Origin: Alkalibacillus aidingensis
Lineage (GTDB): Bacteria; Bacillota; Bacilli; Bacillales; Alkalibacillaceae
Length of the DNA stretch: 64,000 bases
Direction: 5' to 3'
Assembly: GCF_014595945.1 (NCBI RefSeq)
Contig: NZ_JABXWU010000009.1
Coordinates: 1-64,000, forward strand
The notes under the pieces were generated by a model that worked only from the letters and a program-made list of their open reading frames with translations, was not told the DNA's origin and did not search any database. The first letter of the stretch is position 1, and every line of letters starts with the position of its first letter. The translations under genes were made by a program, and so were the position numbers. Positions 27,452 to 37,095 of the stretch are shown here, piece after piece.

Positions 27452-27549
27452 GGCTCTGTTAAAGTTTAGTGTTGATGATGAAAAGATTACTCTTAGTTGT
27501 TGTATGGTGAGAGCGAATCACCATAACAACAACGGACTTTAACAGAGCG
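27452..27549. mobile_element. MITE-like element, short form (about 98 bp) with 8-bp target duplication
   Basis: It has the same ends as the element at 1776-1971 (GGCTCTGTTAAAGTTT and GGACTTTAACAGAGC) and the same subterminal TTGTTGTATGGTG / CACCATAACAACAA pieces, but half the length. A perfect 8-bp direct repeat TTTAGTTT flanks it (27444-27451 and 27550-27557). No coding capacity. Ends and target size recall IS6- or ISL3-type elements; the family is uncertain. Confidence 0.85.
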
Positions 27550-27550
27550 T

Positions 27551-28609
27551 TTAGTTTAACAACTTTTTCACTTGCTCGATTAATTGCTCCATCTCTTCAT
27601 CCGTACCAATTGAAATTCTGACAAAGCGATCTAACTCTGGACGATTAAAGAACCTAATAAAAATACCAGCTTCCTTCAAGGCTTCATACAACTGTTTAGC
27701 TGAAATCCCTTTAGGCTCAACCAAGATAAAATTAGCCTTGGAATTTAACACGTCAAAACCGATATCAGCTAACGCTTCACTTACCCACTTGCGAGTTTTT
27801 ATGACCTGATTCAAAGTCTGTTCATAATACGCTTCATCTTTAAGAGCCACTTCAGCCCCTACTAATGACACGCGATTAATCGTGTATGAATTAAAGGAAT
27901 TCTTGATTCGCTCAAGCCCCTCGATCAAATGTGATTGACCAATAGCATAACCAACACGAATTCCAGCTAGCGCATGTGATTTAGATAACGTTTTCGTCAC
28001 TAACAAGTTAGGGTACTTCTCGACTAATGCGACTGCTGAATCCGCGCCAAACTCAACATAAGCTTCATCAATAATAACGACACAGTTGGGATTTCCTTTT
28101 AAGATCTCTTCAACTTGTGATAAGTTCATTGCTAAACCTGTTGGGGCATTAGGATTAGGGAAGATTACGCCTCCGATTGCTTGCTTCATTCCTTCAACAT
28201 CAATTGAAAAGTCCTCTAACAATGGAACCTGTTGATAAGGAATATCATACAGTTTTGCGTATACAGGATAAAAACTATAGGTGATTTCCGGAAACTTGAT
28301 CGCTTCATTAGGATCAAAAAATGCCTGAAACGAAAAAGCTAACACTTCATCTGAACCATTACCGACAAACACTTGATTACCATCCACACCTTCACGATTA
28401 GCGATCAGCGTTTTTAAGGAATCAACTGTTGGACTTGGATATTTTCTAAGATCGTGGTCCACTGACTCTTTCATGGCTGTTAAGGCTTGTTGAGAAGGTG
28501 AGTACGGATTTTCATTCGTATTTAATTTAATCACATCTGGTTGTGCTGGCTGCTCTCCTGGGACATAAGGGCTCGTCTTTTTTACCGTACGGCTCCAGAA
28601 CTTACTCAT
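27551..28609 (-). CDS. hisC: Histidinol-phosphate aminotransferase
   Basis: A PLP fold type I aminotransferase of 352 residues, with NENPYSPS near the N-terminus, PNPNAPTG, and the PLP lysine in [10 protein letters not shown]. It converts imidazole-acetol phosphate to histidinol phosphate. The start is ATG 28609, after AAGGG, overlapping hisI. Its stop codon lies inside the target duplication of the MITE, so the insertion just spared the frame. Confidence 0.95.
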   Translation of the reverse strand: MSKFWSRTVKKTSPYVPGEQPAQPDVIKLNTNENPYSPSQQALTAMKESVDHDLRKYPSPTVDSLKTLIANREGVDGNQVFVGNGSDEVLAFSFQAFFDPNEAIKFPEITYSFYPVYAKLYDIPYQQVPLLEDFSIDVEGMKQAIGGVIFPNPNAPTGLAMNLSQVEEILKGNPNCVVIIDEAYVEFGADSAVALVEKYPNLLVTKTLSKSHALAGIRVGYAIGQSHLIEGLERIKNSFNSYTINRVSLVGAEVALKDEAYYEQTLNQVIKTRKWVSEALADIGFDVLNSKANFILVEPKGISAKQLYEALKEAGIFIRFFNRPELDRFVRISIGTDEEMEQLIEQVKKLLN

Positions 28610-29234
28610 CTGAATCACCCTTCATTCGATTAGTCAAAACTTCCTTCACATCCTCAATCGATAAGCCTTGTTCTACCATTAACACAAGCACATGGTAAGT
28701 TAAATCAGCTATTTCCATCGCCAAGTTTTCATGATCATTATTTTTAGCACCAATAATCACTTCTCCAGACTCTTCGCTTATTTTCTTGAGAATTTTATCG
28801 ACACCTTCATCAAATAAATAATTCGTATAGGAGCCTGGTTTTGGGTTTTCCTTTCGATCTGTAATCGACTTAAAGACATCGTGAACGATATCTCGTTTAT
28901 AGGTCGGCTCGCCCTCTACAGGAATGTCCCGATAAAAACAACTTCTCTCACCTGTATGACAAGCAGGTCCCACTTGTTCAACCTGCACTAATAATGCATC
29001 TTGGTCACAATCATAACTAATCCCTTTAACATGTTGGACATGACCTGAAGTCGCTCCTTTGTTCCATAACTCTTGTCGACTTCTACTAAAAAACCATGTC
29101 TGCTTAGTCTCGATCGTCTTCTCTAATGAGTCTTTATTCATATAAGCAAGCATCAACACTTCTCCTGACTGTTGATCTTGCACAATAGCTGGTATTAACC
29201 CTTGTTCATCAAATTTGATATTAACGTCAACCAT
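28602..29234 (-). CDS. hisI: Bifunctional PR-AMP cyclohydrolase / PR-ATP pyrophosphatase
   Basis: A 210-residue HisIE fusion. The cyclohydrolase half (1-110) has the metal motif [20 protein letters not shown]; the pyrophosphatase half (about 115-205) has [12 protein letters not shown] and [11 protein letters not shown]. It carries out steps 2 and 3 of histidine synthesis. It is 6 bp from hisF. Confidence 0.96.
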   Translation of the reverse strand: MVDVNIKFDEQGLIPAIVQDQQSGEVLMLAYMNKDSLEKTIETKQTWFFSRSRQELWNKGATSGHVQHVKGISYDCDQDALLVQVEQVGPACHTGERSCFYRDIPVEGEPTYKRDIVHDVFKSITDRKENPKPGSYTNYLFDEGVDKILKKISEESGEVIIGAKNNDHENLAMEIADLTYHVLVLMVEQGLSIEDVKEVLTNRMKGDSDE

Positions 29235-29240
29235 TTGTAT

Positions 29241-29999
29241 TCACCCTAACCTTATTGGAAGTTCGTGATCATATAAATATTGTTTTAAATCAGGTAAATT
29301 GATCTCTCCAAAGTGGAATACCGATGCCGCTAATGCTGCATCTGCCTTACCTTCTGTCAGTACTTCTAAAAAGTGTTCTGATTGACCTGCACCACCTGAA
29401 GCAACGACAGGAATATTTAACATCTCTGATAACTCTGCCATCACTCGGCATTCATACCCTTGTTTAACACCATCTGTATCCATGACATTGAGCACAACTT
29501 CACCAGCGCCTCGCTCTTCACCTTCTCGTGCCCATTCAAATAATCGTCTTCCCGTATTTTCACGACCACCTTTAACAAAGACAAACCATTCACCATCTAC
29601 CTGTTTAGCATCAATCGAAAGCACCACACATTGATTGCCAAATCGTTTAGCAGCTTGATCAATAATCGATGGGTCGGCAACAGCGGCACTATTAACCGAA
29701 ACTTTATCAGCACCGGCTTTTAACACTTGTCTAAAATCTTCGACTGAACGAATGCCACCACCTACAGTAAACGGTATATGTACCTCTTCAGATACACGCT
29801 CAACGACATCTAAGAAGATCCCACGCTTTTCAAAAGAAGCCGTAATATCATAAAACACGAGTTCATCAGCACCTTGTTCACTGTACTTCTTCCCTAACTC
29901 AACTGGGTCGGCAACATCACGAATATTGGCAAACTTAGTCCCTTTAACCACTCGACCATCTCTAACATCTAAGCATGGGATAACTCGCTTCGCTAACAT
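29241..29999 (-). CDS. hisF: Imidazole glycerol phosphate synthase, cyclase subunit
   Basis: A 252-residue TIM barrel starting MLAKRVIPCLDVRDGRVVKG. The catalytic aspartates are in PCLDV and VMDTDGVKQGY. It works with HisH to make imidazole glycerol phosphate and AICAR. It overlaps hisA by 7 bp. Confidence 0.97.
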   Translation of the reverse strand: MLAKRVIPCLDVRDGRVVKGTKFANIRDVADPVELGKKYSEQGADELVFYDITASFEKRGIFLDVVERVSEEVHIPFTVGGGIRSVEDFRQVLKAGADKVSVNSAAVADPSIIDQAAKRFGNQCVVLSIDAKQVDGEWFVFVKGGRENTGRRLFEWAREGEERGAGEVVLNVMDTDGVKQGYECRVMAELSEMLNIPVVASGGAGQSEHFLEVLTEGKADAALAASVFHFGEINLPDLKQYLYDHELPIRLG

Positions 30000-30709
30000 G
30001 TTGTTGGCTCCTTCATGACATCAACTAGATTAATGGTTTCTTCATAAAGAGCTTTACCAATAATCGCTCCATAAATTTCCGAGTCACTTAGCTTACGAAC
30101 ATCCTCCATGGAAGACATCCCACCTGAAGCAATGACTTGTAAATGGGTTTGGTGATTCATTTCATTTAATGCTTCTATATTTGGCCCTTCAAGCATGCCA
30201 TCCCTTGAAATATCGGTATAAACAATTGTCTTTACTCCCACAGAATCTAAGCGTTTAGCAAAGTCAATCGCTTGAACTTCTGATGTTTCCAACCATCCAT
30301 CAGTCGCTACTAAACCATCCCTCGCATCAATTGACACAACAATCGCTTCGCCATACATTTCGACGGCTTGCTTCACTAATTCAGGATTCTTTACAGCTGC
30401 TGTCCCTAAAATCACTCGCTCAACGCCTAAATCTAACAATTGAGTAACCCTTTCAAGTGAACGAATACCACCACCAACCTGTACAGGAACCGGAACTTCA
30501 CGAATAATCGATTGAATGATCGATAAATTATTAGATGGATCACCTTTAGCTGCGTCTAAATCAACTAAGTGTAAATAATTGGCACCTTGTTCAACCCAGC
30601 GCTTAGCCATTTCAATTGGGTCCCCATAAGTCGTTTGTTCATTATAATTACCTTGCCTTAATCTGACGCACTGTCTATTACGTATATCAATTGCAGGGAA
30701 AATCCTCAT
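29993..30709 (-). CDS. hisA: Phosphoribosyl-formimino isomerase HisA
   Basis: A 238-residue TIM barrel with the paired aspartates in FPAIDIRN and YTDISRDGML, and phosphate loops VGGGIRS and IASGGMSS. It catalyses the Amadori isomerisation of ProFAR. It overlaps hisH by 4 bp. Confidence 0.96.
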   Translation of the reverse strand: MRIFPAIDIRNRQCVRLRQGNYNEQTTYGDPIEMAKRWVEQGANYLHLVDLDAAKGDPSNNLSIIQSIIREVPVPVQVGGGIRSLERVTQLLDLGVERVILGTAAVKNPELVKQAVEMYGEAIVVSIDARDGLVATDGWLETSEVQAIDFAKRLDSVGVKTIVYTDISRDGMLEGPNIEALNEMNHQTHLQVIASGGMSSMEDVRKLSDSEIYGAIIGKALYEETINLVDVMKEPTTC

Positions 30710-31320
30710 GTCACCAACTCCCCAAAGTTTTTTAAAATTTGCATACCTACTCGCGCACTCTTTTCAGGGTGATACTGCATCCCCATTACATTGTCCCTTT
30801 GGACGGCTGAGGTAAACGTCATTCCATACTCCGTCTCATGTAAAATATCTTCTCGGTGTTTCGGTCTAGCAAAATAGGAATGAACAAAATAAACATAGTC
30901 CTGATCACCAACCTGTGAGTTGATCGCAAAGTCTTTTTTCGCCCCATTAAGCTTTAACTGATTCCAACCCATATGTGGAACTTTCACATCATCTTGAAAT
31001 CGGACAATATCACCTTTAATTAACCCTAATCCTTGGTGCTCTCCGTATTCAAAGCTTCTATCAAATAGTAACTGCATCCCTAAACAAATCCCAAGAAGTG
31101 GCTGGCCTCTTTCTGCCTGGCTTTTAATCTCATTAACAAATCCTGCCTTCTCAAGACGATTCATCGCCTCACCAAAAGCGCCAACCCCAGGAAGAACTAT
31201 CCCAGATGACTCTTTTAAATCACTTGGATTTGCGGTAATCCTTGCATCAATCTTGAGCGTCGATAAAGCATGTTTAACGTTTTTTAAGTTTCCTGCGCCG
31301 TAATCAATAATTGCAATCAT
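30706..31320 (-). CDS. hisH: Imidazole glycerol phosphate synthase, glutaminase subunit
   Basis: A class I glutamine amidotransferase with the nucleophile Cys in PLLGICLGMQLLF and the His/Glu pair in MQYHPEKS. The start is taken at ATG 31320 (MIAIIDYGAGN), ten bases after a TTGGAG site; the frame is open to 31335. It supplies ammonia to HisF. Confidence 0.96.
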   Translation of the reverse strand: MIAIIDYGAGNLKNVKHALSTLKIDARITANPSDLKESSGIVLPGVGAFGEAMNRLEKAGFVNEIKSQAERGQPLLGICLGMQLLFDRSFEYGEHQGLGLIKGDIVRFQDDVKVPHMGWNQLKLNGAKKDFAINSQVGDQDYVYFVHSYFARPKHREDILHETEYGMTFTSAVQRDNVMGMQYHPEKSARVGMQILKNFGELVT

Positions 31321-31338
31321 AGAAGTAAGCTCCAATCC

Positions 31339-31923
31339 TTACAAAGTCCCTTTAGTTGAAGGTATGTCGCCATTCGTATCTTGAATGGTCATCGCCTCTT
31401 TTAATACTCGACCAAGTCCTTTAAAAATTGACTCAATAATATGGTGGTTATTCTTACCATGAATCAATTTAACGTGTAAAGTAAGTCCTGCTTGATTAAT
31501 AAAAGCACGAAGAAATTCTTCAACCAATTCCGTATCAAATTGACCGACCTTCTCTCCTAACCCCTCGACATCAAAAACTAAGTATGGACGGTTTGATACA
31601 TCTACTGATACTAAGCTTAAGGACTCATCCATTGGTGTGAAATCCGAAGCATAACGTTTAATCCCACGCTTATCTCCCAATGCCTCTTTTACAGCTTGCC
31701 CTAAGACAATTCCAACATCTTCAACGGTATGGTGATCATCTACATCTAGATCCCCATCAGCTTGAATCGATAGATTAAAAGACCCGTGTGCAGTTAGGAG
31801 AGTCAACATATGATCAAAAAAACCAATACCTGTTTGTATGTCGACACTCTTCTCACCATCTAATTGCAATGTTAAATTTATAGCTGTTTCGCTCGTTTCC
31901 CGGTTAATCGTTGACTGTCGCAT
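31339..31923 (-). CDS. hisB: Imidazoleglycerol-phosphate dehydratase
   Basis: A 194-residue IGPD with the two metal motifs FFDHMLTLLTAHG and DVDDHHTVEDVG, and their second-half equivalents (GKNNHHIIES). It is the monofunctional type, without a phosphatase domain, consistent with a separate hisJ. Confidence 0.96.
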   Translation of the reverse strand: MRQSTINRETSETAINLTLQLDGEKSVDIQTGIGFFDHMLTLLTAHGSFNLSIQADGDLDVDDHHTVEDVGIVLGQAVKEALGDKRGIKRYASDFTPMDESLSLVSVDVSNRPYLVFDVEGLGEKVGQFDTELVEEFLRAFINQAGLTLHVKLIHGKNNHHIIESIFKGLGRVLKEAMTIQDTNGDIPSTKGTL

Positions 31924-31932
31924 TTTCTCACC

Positions 31933-33216
31933 TCATTTGAATCGAATTCGAATAGATTCGGCATGGGCATCTAGCCCTTCTTCCTTAGCGAAGTACTCAA
32001 TTTGCTGACTAGCCTCAGCAAGTGCTGTTTGATCATAATAAATCACACTAGATTTTTTCATAAAATCATAGACTCCAAGTGGTGATGAAAATTTAGCAGT
32101 ACCGTCTGTTGGTAATGTGTGATTCGGACCTGCAAAATAATCACCTAGAGGCTCTGGTGAATATTCGCCTAAAAAGATAGCCCCTGCATTCTCTACCTTA
32201 GACAATTTTTGAAAAGGGTCATTAACGTGTAACTCTAAATGCTCCGGTGCTAATTGATTGACCAAATCAAAAGCAAGATCAAGACTTTTCATCAGATAAA
32301 TAACCCCTTGATTAGAGATAGATTGTTTCAAAATATCTTGCCTATTTAATGTCTGCAATTGCCGCTCAACTTCATCTTGGATTTGTCTTGCCATTGTTGG
32401 ACAATCCGTTACAACTATAGATGAAGCTAATTCATCATGTTCTGCTTGTGCTAATAAATCCGCTGCAACAAAACGAGGATTCGCATCAGCATCCACAACT
32501 ATACAGACTTCACTTGGACCGGCAATCATGTCTATACCAACATCACCAAAAACATATTTTTTCGCTCGAGCAACATAGGCGTTACCTGGTCCGACAATTT
32601 TATCAACAGCTTGAACGGTTTCTGTACCATAAGCCAGGGTAGCAATGCCATGCGCTCCACCGATTTTAAGAACTTCATCTGCTCCTGCTATTTTAGCCGC
32701 AACTAATGTATTAGGGTTAACCTTCCCATCTGGTTGTACAGGCGTCGTGACAACAACTTGTTTGACCCCTGCTACTTTGGCTGGAAGGACATTCATTAAC
32801 ACAGTTGATGGATATGCTGCTTTTCCACCCGGCACATAAACACCGACCCGTTTCATTGGCCTAATTTGCTGACCTAACCAAATCCCCTCTTGGTCATTGG
32901 TGAACCACGACTGTTCCTTCTGAAGAGCATGATATCGACTTATATTGCCTTTGGCTTCTTGTAAAACAGAAATAAACTGTTCACTTACCTTTTCAAAGGC
33001 TTGCTCAAACTCAAGTTCAGAGACTCTAAAGTCGGTTAACTCTACTCCATCTAATTGGTTAATATATTGATAAACAGCGTCGTTACCTTCACGCCTAATC
33101 GTATGAACAATCTCATGGACACGTTCGTCTACCTGATCATAATTGGTTTGATCACGATTAGAACGCTCATAAGCAACTTGTTCTAATTCATCTTGTTCAA
33201 CCTTTTCAATTCTCAT
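31933..33216 (-). CDS. hisD: Histidinol dehydrogenase
   Basis: A 427-residue enzyme with the zinc/active-site signature around DLLAQAEHDELASS, and VYVPGGKAAYPSTVLMN and PLGVYDFMK motifs. It oxidises histidinol to histidine in two NAD-linked steps. It overlaps hisG by 4 bp. Confidence 0.97.
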   Translation of the reverse strand: MRIEKVEQDELEQVAYERSNRDQTNYDQVDERVHEIVHTIRREGNDAVYQYINQLDGVELTDFRVSELEFEQAFEKVSEQFISVLQEAKGNISRYHALQKEQSWFTNDQEGIWLGQQIRPMKRVGVYVPGGKAAYPSTVLMNVLPAKVAGVKQVVVTTPVQPDGKVNPNTLVAAKIAGADEVLKIGGAHGIATLAYGTETVQAVDKIVGPGNAYVARAKKYVFGDVGIDMIAGPSEVCIVVDADANPRFVAADLLAQAEHDELASSIVVTDCPTMARQIQDEVERQLQTLNRQDILKQSISNQGVIYLMKSLDLAFDLVNQLAPEHLELHVNDPFQKLSKVENAGAIFLGEYSPEPLGDYFAGPNHTLPTDGTAKFSSPLGVYDFMKKSSVIYYDQTALAEASQQIEYFAKEEGLDAHAESIRIRFK

Positions 33217-33860
33217 GATCTAACACTTCCCTTCGTATCCACATATGCTTGCACTTGTTCAACGACTGGACGAATTCGTGAATCTTTCGTTTTAAAACTT
33301 GCTTTATTTACAATTAATCTAGCACTAATATCCATCATCTCTTCTAACTCAACGAGATGATTTTCCTTTAAAGTGGTCCCTGTTTCCACAATATCCACAA
33401 TGACATCACTTAAACCAACTAGTGGTGCAAGTTCCACAGAACCATTTAGTTTAATGGTTTCCACTTGCTTTCCCTGCTGGTTAAAGTAGTCTTTAGTGAT
33501 CTTAGGATACTTGGTGCCAACAGTGAGTTGATGACTTTGATTTAGATCATAATCAGGTCTACCAGCAACGGCGAACTTACACTGACCAAACCCTAAATCG
33601 ACTAACTCAAACACATCACTTCCTGCTTCTAATAATGTATCCTTACCAGCAACTCCTATATCAGCAGCACCATTTTCCACATAAGTACCAACATCAGTTG
33701 CTTTCACTAAAATTAACTGAAATTGCGAATCATCACTTAAAAACATTAATTTACGAGACTTCTTGTGATAGGACGTAAAAATGATTCCAATCTGTTCCAA
33801 TAATTCAATCGTTAAATCTGCTAATCTACCTTTAGCTAAAGCAATTTTAATTGGTTGCAT
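33213..33860 (-). CDS. hisG: ATP phosphoribosyltransferase, short catalytic subunit
   Basis: A 215-residue HisG of the short type that lacks the regulatory C-terminal domain and needs HisZ. It starts IKIALAKGRLADLT and has the PRPP loop DVIVDIVETGTTLKEN. First committed step of the pathway. It overlaps hisZ by 14 bp. Confidence 0.96.
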   Translation of the reverse strand: MQPIKIALAKGRLADLTIELLEQIGIIFTSYHKKSRKLMFLSDDSQFQLILVKATDVGTYVENGAADIGVAGKDTLLEAGSDVFELVDLGFGQCKFAVAGRPDYDLNQSHQLTVGTKYPKITKDYFNQQGKQVETIKLNGSVELAPLVGLSDVIVDIVETGTTLKENHLVELEEMMDISARLIVNKASFKTKDSRIRPVVEQVQAYVDTKGSVRS

Positions 33861-35088
33861 AGTCTTCTAACCCTACCTTCTTCTGTAAATCAATTACAGA
33901 ATTAAACGAACCTTGATTTGTACCACAATTTAAACGATAGCTCTTACTGGTAAAATCAATTAAATCACCACTTATCTCGGCATTTAACGGAGCATATACC
34001 ATGTTTACAACAACCCCTTTGGCCCTAAGGCTCATGGCCAAATCCATCGCTTCTTTTAGTTCTTTCTCGCTAGTCGATATAGTTATGGACTGGTTCGCTT
34101 CAATATCTGCTCGGTTTTGTTGTTTTAAAATTGTCATTAAGTCATCTACATAAAGTCCAAACCCGATCGCACTCGTCTTTAAATCGAAGTACTTAGTCAG
34201 TTCATCATAGCGGCCACCCTGAATGATCGGTTTACCATAGCCTTCTACATAAGCTTGAAACATCACACCCGTATAATAATTGAGGTGATTAATTAACCCT
34301 AGATCAAGGGAAACGTACTGCTCATACCCGAGCCTATGTAGTTGCTTCACCAGGGAATCTAATTTCTCAACTGCTTGCCTCATCTCGTCGTTTAATACCA
34401 GTCTCTTAGCTTCTGTTAAAACCGTTTTAGGTGAACCAAATAAATTAGGAATGGCAAGCAACACTTGATAAATATCCTCATCAATTTCCAGAGTATTCAA
34501 ATAGGCTTTTAATTCGTAACCATTTTTAGCTTCGACCTTTTTTTGAATTTCCTGCTCTTCAGATGGTGGTAATTGAGCGCTCTTTAATAGTGACTTAAAG
34601 AAGCTCGCTTGACCGATCTCTAACTGAATCCGTTCTATTCCTGACTGTTTTAACATCTCAATAGCTAATGAAATCATTTCCACATCATGAAGTGGGTGTG
34701 CATGATCAAACCATTCTACCCCAACTTGTGAGAATGATCGTGACGTTCGGTCAGACTCACTACTTTCCATTCGAAAAATATTAGTCACATAGCAAAACTT
34801 TTTCACATCTAGTTGTGATTGAGAAACCATGCGTGCAATTGGAACAGTTGCATCTGGTCGTAATACTAATACTTTTCCATCAGGATCAATCAATTTAATC
34901 ATTTGATCAGCATCCATGGTTCCAGGTACATTCATAAACAAATCGTAAAATTCAAAAGTTGGTGTTTGAATTGGGTTATAACCATAAGTATTAAGTAAAC
35001 GTTTATAATTGTTAATCAAAGATTCTTTTAAATGATAATCGTCTGTATATAAATCGGATACGCCTCTAGGAAGCTGTTGACCACTCAT
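33847..35088 (-). CDS. hisZ: ATP phosphoribosyltransferase regulatory subunit
   Basis: A 413-residue paralogue of histidyl-tRNA synthetase (motif 2-like FRMESSESDRTSRSFSQVG, motif 3-like GGRYDEL) that lacks the anticodon domain. With HisG it forms the hetero-octameric enzyme and carries feedback inhibition by histidine. It is the first gene of the operon. Confidence 0.95.
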   Translation of the reverse strand: MSGQQLPRGVSDLYTDDYHLKESLINNYKRLLNTYGYNPIQTPTFEFYDLFMNVPGTMDADQMIKLIDPDGKVLVLRPDATVPIARMVSQSQLDVKKFCYVTNIFRMESSESDRTSRSFSQVGVEWFDHAHPLHDVEMISLAIEMLKQSGIERIQLEIGQASFFKSLLKSAQLPPSEEQEIQKKVEAKNGYELKAYLNTLEIDEDIYQVLLAIPNLFGSPKTVLTEAKRLVLNDEMRQAVEKLDSLVKQLHRLGYEQYVSLDLGLINHLNYYTGVMFQAYVEGYGKPIIQGGRYDELTKYFDLKTSAIGFGLYVDDLMTILKQQNRADIEANQSITISTSEKELKEAMDLAMSLRAKGVVVNMVYAPLNAEISGDLIDFTSKSYRLNCGTNQGSFNSVIDLQKKVGLEDYATN

Positions 35089-35154
35089 CTAAAAACACCT
35101 TTCTTTATCTCTCTATTTATTTATCACTTTATCAGATTAAAGATATAGTTTATA

Positions 35155-35183
35155 ATTTTAGACAGTGTACAAGAATCTGTCAA
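35155..35183 (-). promoter_or_regulatory. his operon promoter with internal inverted repeat
   Basis: On the minus strand TTGACA (35183-35178) and TAAAAT (35160-35155) are 17 bases apart. The spacer holds the inverted repeat GACAG-N11-CTGTC, which overlaps the -35 box and could be an operator. No T-box or attenuator is evident in the short leader before hisZ. Confidence 0.72.
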
Positions 35184-35223
35184 CCATTTAAAATGAGATT
35201 TATAGAATGAAAGGATGAAAAAT

Positions 35224-36024
35224 ATGTTTGATAATCATATGCACTCTAACTTTTCCGCAGATTGTGAAGCCCCTATGGAAGAAATGATTAATGCAGCCAT
35301 TCATAAACGTATTAAAGAAATTTCGTTTACTGAACACATTGATTATGATTATCCTGATCTAACTATCACATTTGATGTTGATCTTAACAGGTATACAAAA
35401 CAAGTTCATGACATGCAATCAAAATATTCATCAATGATAAACATTCGTAAAGGAATTGAAATTGGTATTCAGCCACATCTACCTGAGCGATATCACACAT
35501 TACTTACAGAAGAGGAATTTGATTTTATTATTTGTTCCATGCACACTACGGACCGAAAAGATTTGCACTCAGGAAGGTTGTTTGAAGGGCAATCGTTAAA
35601 TGATGCCTATGAAAAATATTATACAGAGCTTTATGAATGTGTGAAAAACTTCGATCAATTTAGTATTCTTGGCCACCTTGATTTAGTTACTCGTTATAAA
35701 TATGAAGAAGGTGTGTATCATTTTCTCGATATTATTGAGGAGATTTTTAAGATAATTATTCCACGTGGACAGGGAATCGAAATTAACACTTCTGGCTATA
35801 AATATGGGATGAATCGTTTACTTCCAAGTAGGGATATTCTACAACTTTACTATGATATGGGTGGTGAAATTATTACCGTTGGATCAGATGCCCACCGTCC
35901 TGATCGCGTTGGTGATCGTATTGGTGAAGCGTATCAATTATTGCAGGAAATTGGATTTAACTATGTATCTACTTTTGAAAACCGCAATCCAACTTTCCAT
36001 AAGTTACCTCAGTTGATTGGGTAA
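35224..36024 (+). CDS. hisJ: Histidinol-phosphatase, PHP type
   Basis: A 266-residue PHP-domain phosphatase with metal ligands in DNHMHSNFSADCE, EHIDYDYPD, GIEIG and SDAHRPDRVGD. It supplies the phosphatase step missing from the operon. The start is placed at ATG 35224, since GAAAGGATG sits at the right distance; the ATG at 35215 is inside that site. It is divergent from hisZ. Confidence 0.92.
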   Translation: MFDNHMHSNFSADCEAPMEEMINAAIHKRIKEISFTEHIDYDYPDLTITFDVDLNRYTKQVHDMQSKYSSMINIRKGIEIGIQPHLPERYHTLLTEEEFDFIICSMHTTDRKDLHSGRLFEGQSLNDAYEKYYTELYECVKNFDQFSILGHLDLVTRYKYEEGVYHFLDIIEEIFKIIIPRGQGIEINTSGYKYGMNRLLPSRDILQLYYDMGGEIITVGSDAHRPDRVGDRIGEAYQLLQEIGFNYVSTFENRNPTFHKLPQLIG

Positions 36025-36120
36025 TGGTGAGAATGATATGAAGAAAGAATGGTTCTATTTCAAATAATAACACCATCCACTTAATCACCCTTTATTAATA
36101 TATAGGGTTAGAACAAAATC

Positions 36121-36172
36121 AAAAAGGGCTGTCTCTAAGGTCAATATTTAAACCTTAGGGACAGCCCTTTTT
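36121..36172. terminator. Bidirectional terminator, hisJ / DUF368 gene
   Basis: A long stem (AAAAAGGGCTGTC and CTAAGGT pairing with ACCTTAG and GACAGCCCTTTTT) with one unpaired base, between convergent genes. Confidence 0.88.
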
Positions 36173-36178
36173 TCTCTC

Positions 36179-36994
36179 TTAATGCTCCAACTTACCTAAT
36201 AGATAGGCGGCATATAAGCCTGTAAAAATCAATAATACACTTACTACATTAAGTAAAACACTTTGATTGAAACCAGGGTAGATCACAAACAGTGAACCAA
36301 ACACTAAGCCAATTATTAATGCATAAGTTTGGTGAAAATAACGCTCTAGGAAATACTTAATGATTTTACTCATGATTAACAAACCAAAAACAATTCCTAG
36401 CCCAAGTGGAATCAATGCCGCGATAACCAAATTATGAATAACGTAAACAAACGTTGGGTACATACCGACAATTAGCAACAACATAGAGCCACTAATACCC
36501 GGTAAAATCATAGCTGAGCTCGCCAGCCAACCTGATAAAAACAATAAAACAAAGGTTGTCCCATTATCAAAAGACGTTATCGTTTCAGCTACTCCCTCTT
36601 GAAATAGAGCCATTGACCCAACTAAAAGAGCAGCTAGGATAAACAATACATAATGCTGTACACCAAACCGCGCCCGATAATCCGACTTCTTCAATAACAT
36701 CGGGATAATACCGACAATGAGTCCCATAAATAAAAATTGGATTTGATTGGGATAATGGTCAAATAACCATTCGATAACTCCACTCAAAGACCATAAGGCT
36801 AATAACACACCTAATAATAATGGCACCAGGAATGCTAAATGCCTTTTCCACTCCCTGGTGAAAAGCCCATTGATTCCTTCTATTAAACGTTGATAGATGC
36901 CTAATACAACCGCTATAGTCCCTCCGCTTACGCCTGGGATAATATCACTTGTCCCCATTAAGACGCCACGGTAAAGATTTCGCCACTCAATCAT
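36179..36994 (-). CDS. DUF368 family membrane protein (polyprenyl-phosphate transporter candidate)
   Basis: A 271-residue protein with about eight membrane helices. It has the family's N-terminal motif GTSDIIPGVSGGTIAVVLG and a second LPGISGSMLLLIVGMY motif in an inverted-repeat layout. DUF368 (PopT) proteins have been linked to recycling of undecaprenyl phosphate across the membrane; the assignment here rests on the family motifs. It is a single-gene unit. Confidence 0.85.
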   Translation of the reverse strand: MIEWRNLYRGVLMGTSDIIPGVSGGTIAVVLGIYQRLIEGINGLFTREWKRHLAFLVPLLLGVLLALWSLSGVIEWLFDHYPNQIQFLFMGLIVGIIPMLLKKSDYRARFGVQHYVLFILAALLVGSMALFQEGVAETITSFDNGTTFVLLFLSGWLASSAMILPGISGSMLLLIVGMYPTFVYVIHNLVIAALIPLGLGIVFGLLIMSKIIKYFLERYFHQTYALIIGLVFGSLFVIYPGFNQSVLLNVVSVLLIFTGLYAAYLLGKLEH

Positions 36995-37095
36995 ATCGGA
37001 TCCCCATTTCTACTCCATCTTGTACATTCTTATTATACTAGAAGTTCGATATATGACCATAATTTTTTTAGGATCCACTGAATAAGCATACTTAC

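Noticed and set aside
33847-35088. Histidyl-tRNA synthetase (hisS)
   Set aside because: The protein has synthetase-like motifs but lacks the anticodon-binding domain and heads the his operon next to a short hisG, so it is HisZ.
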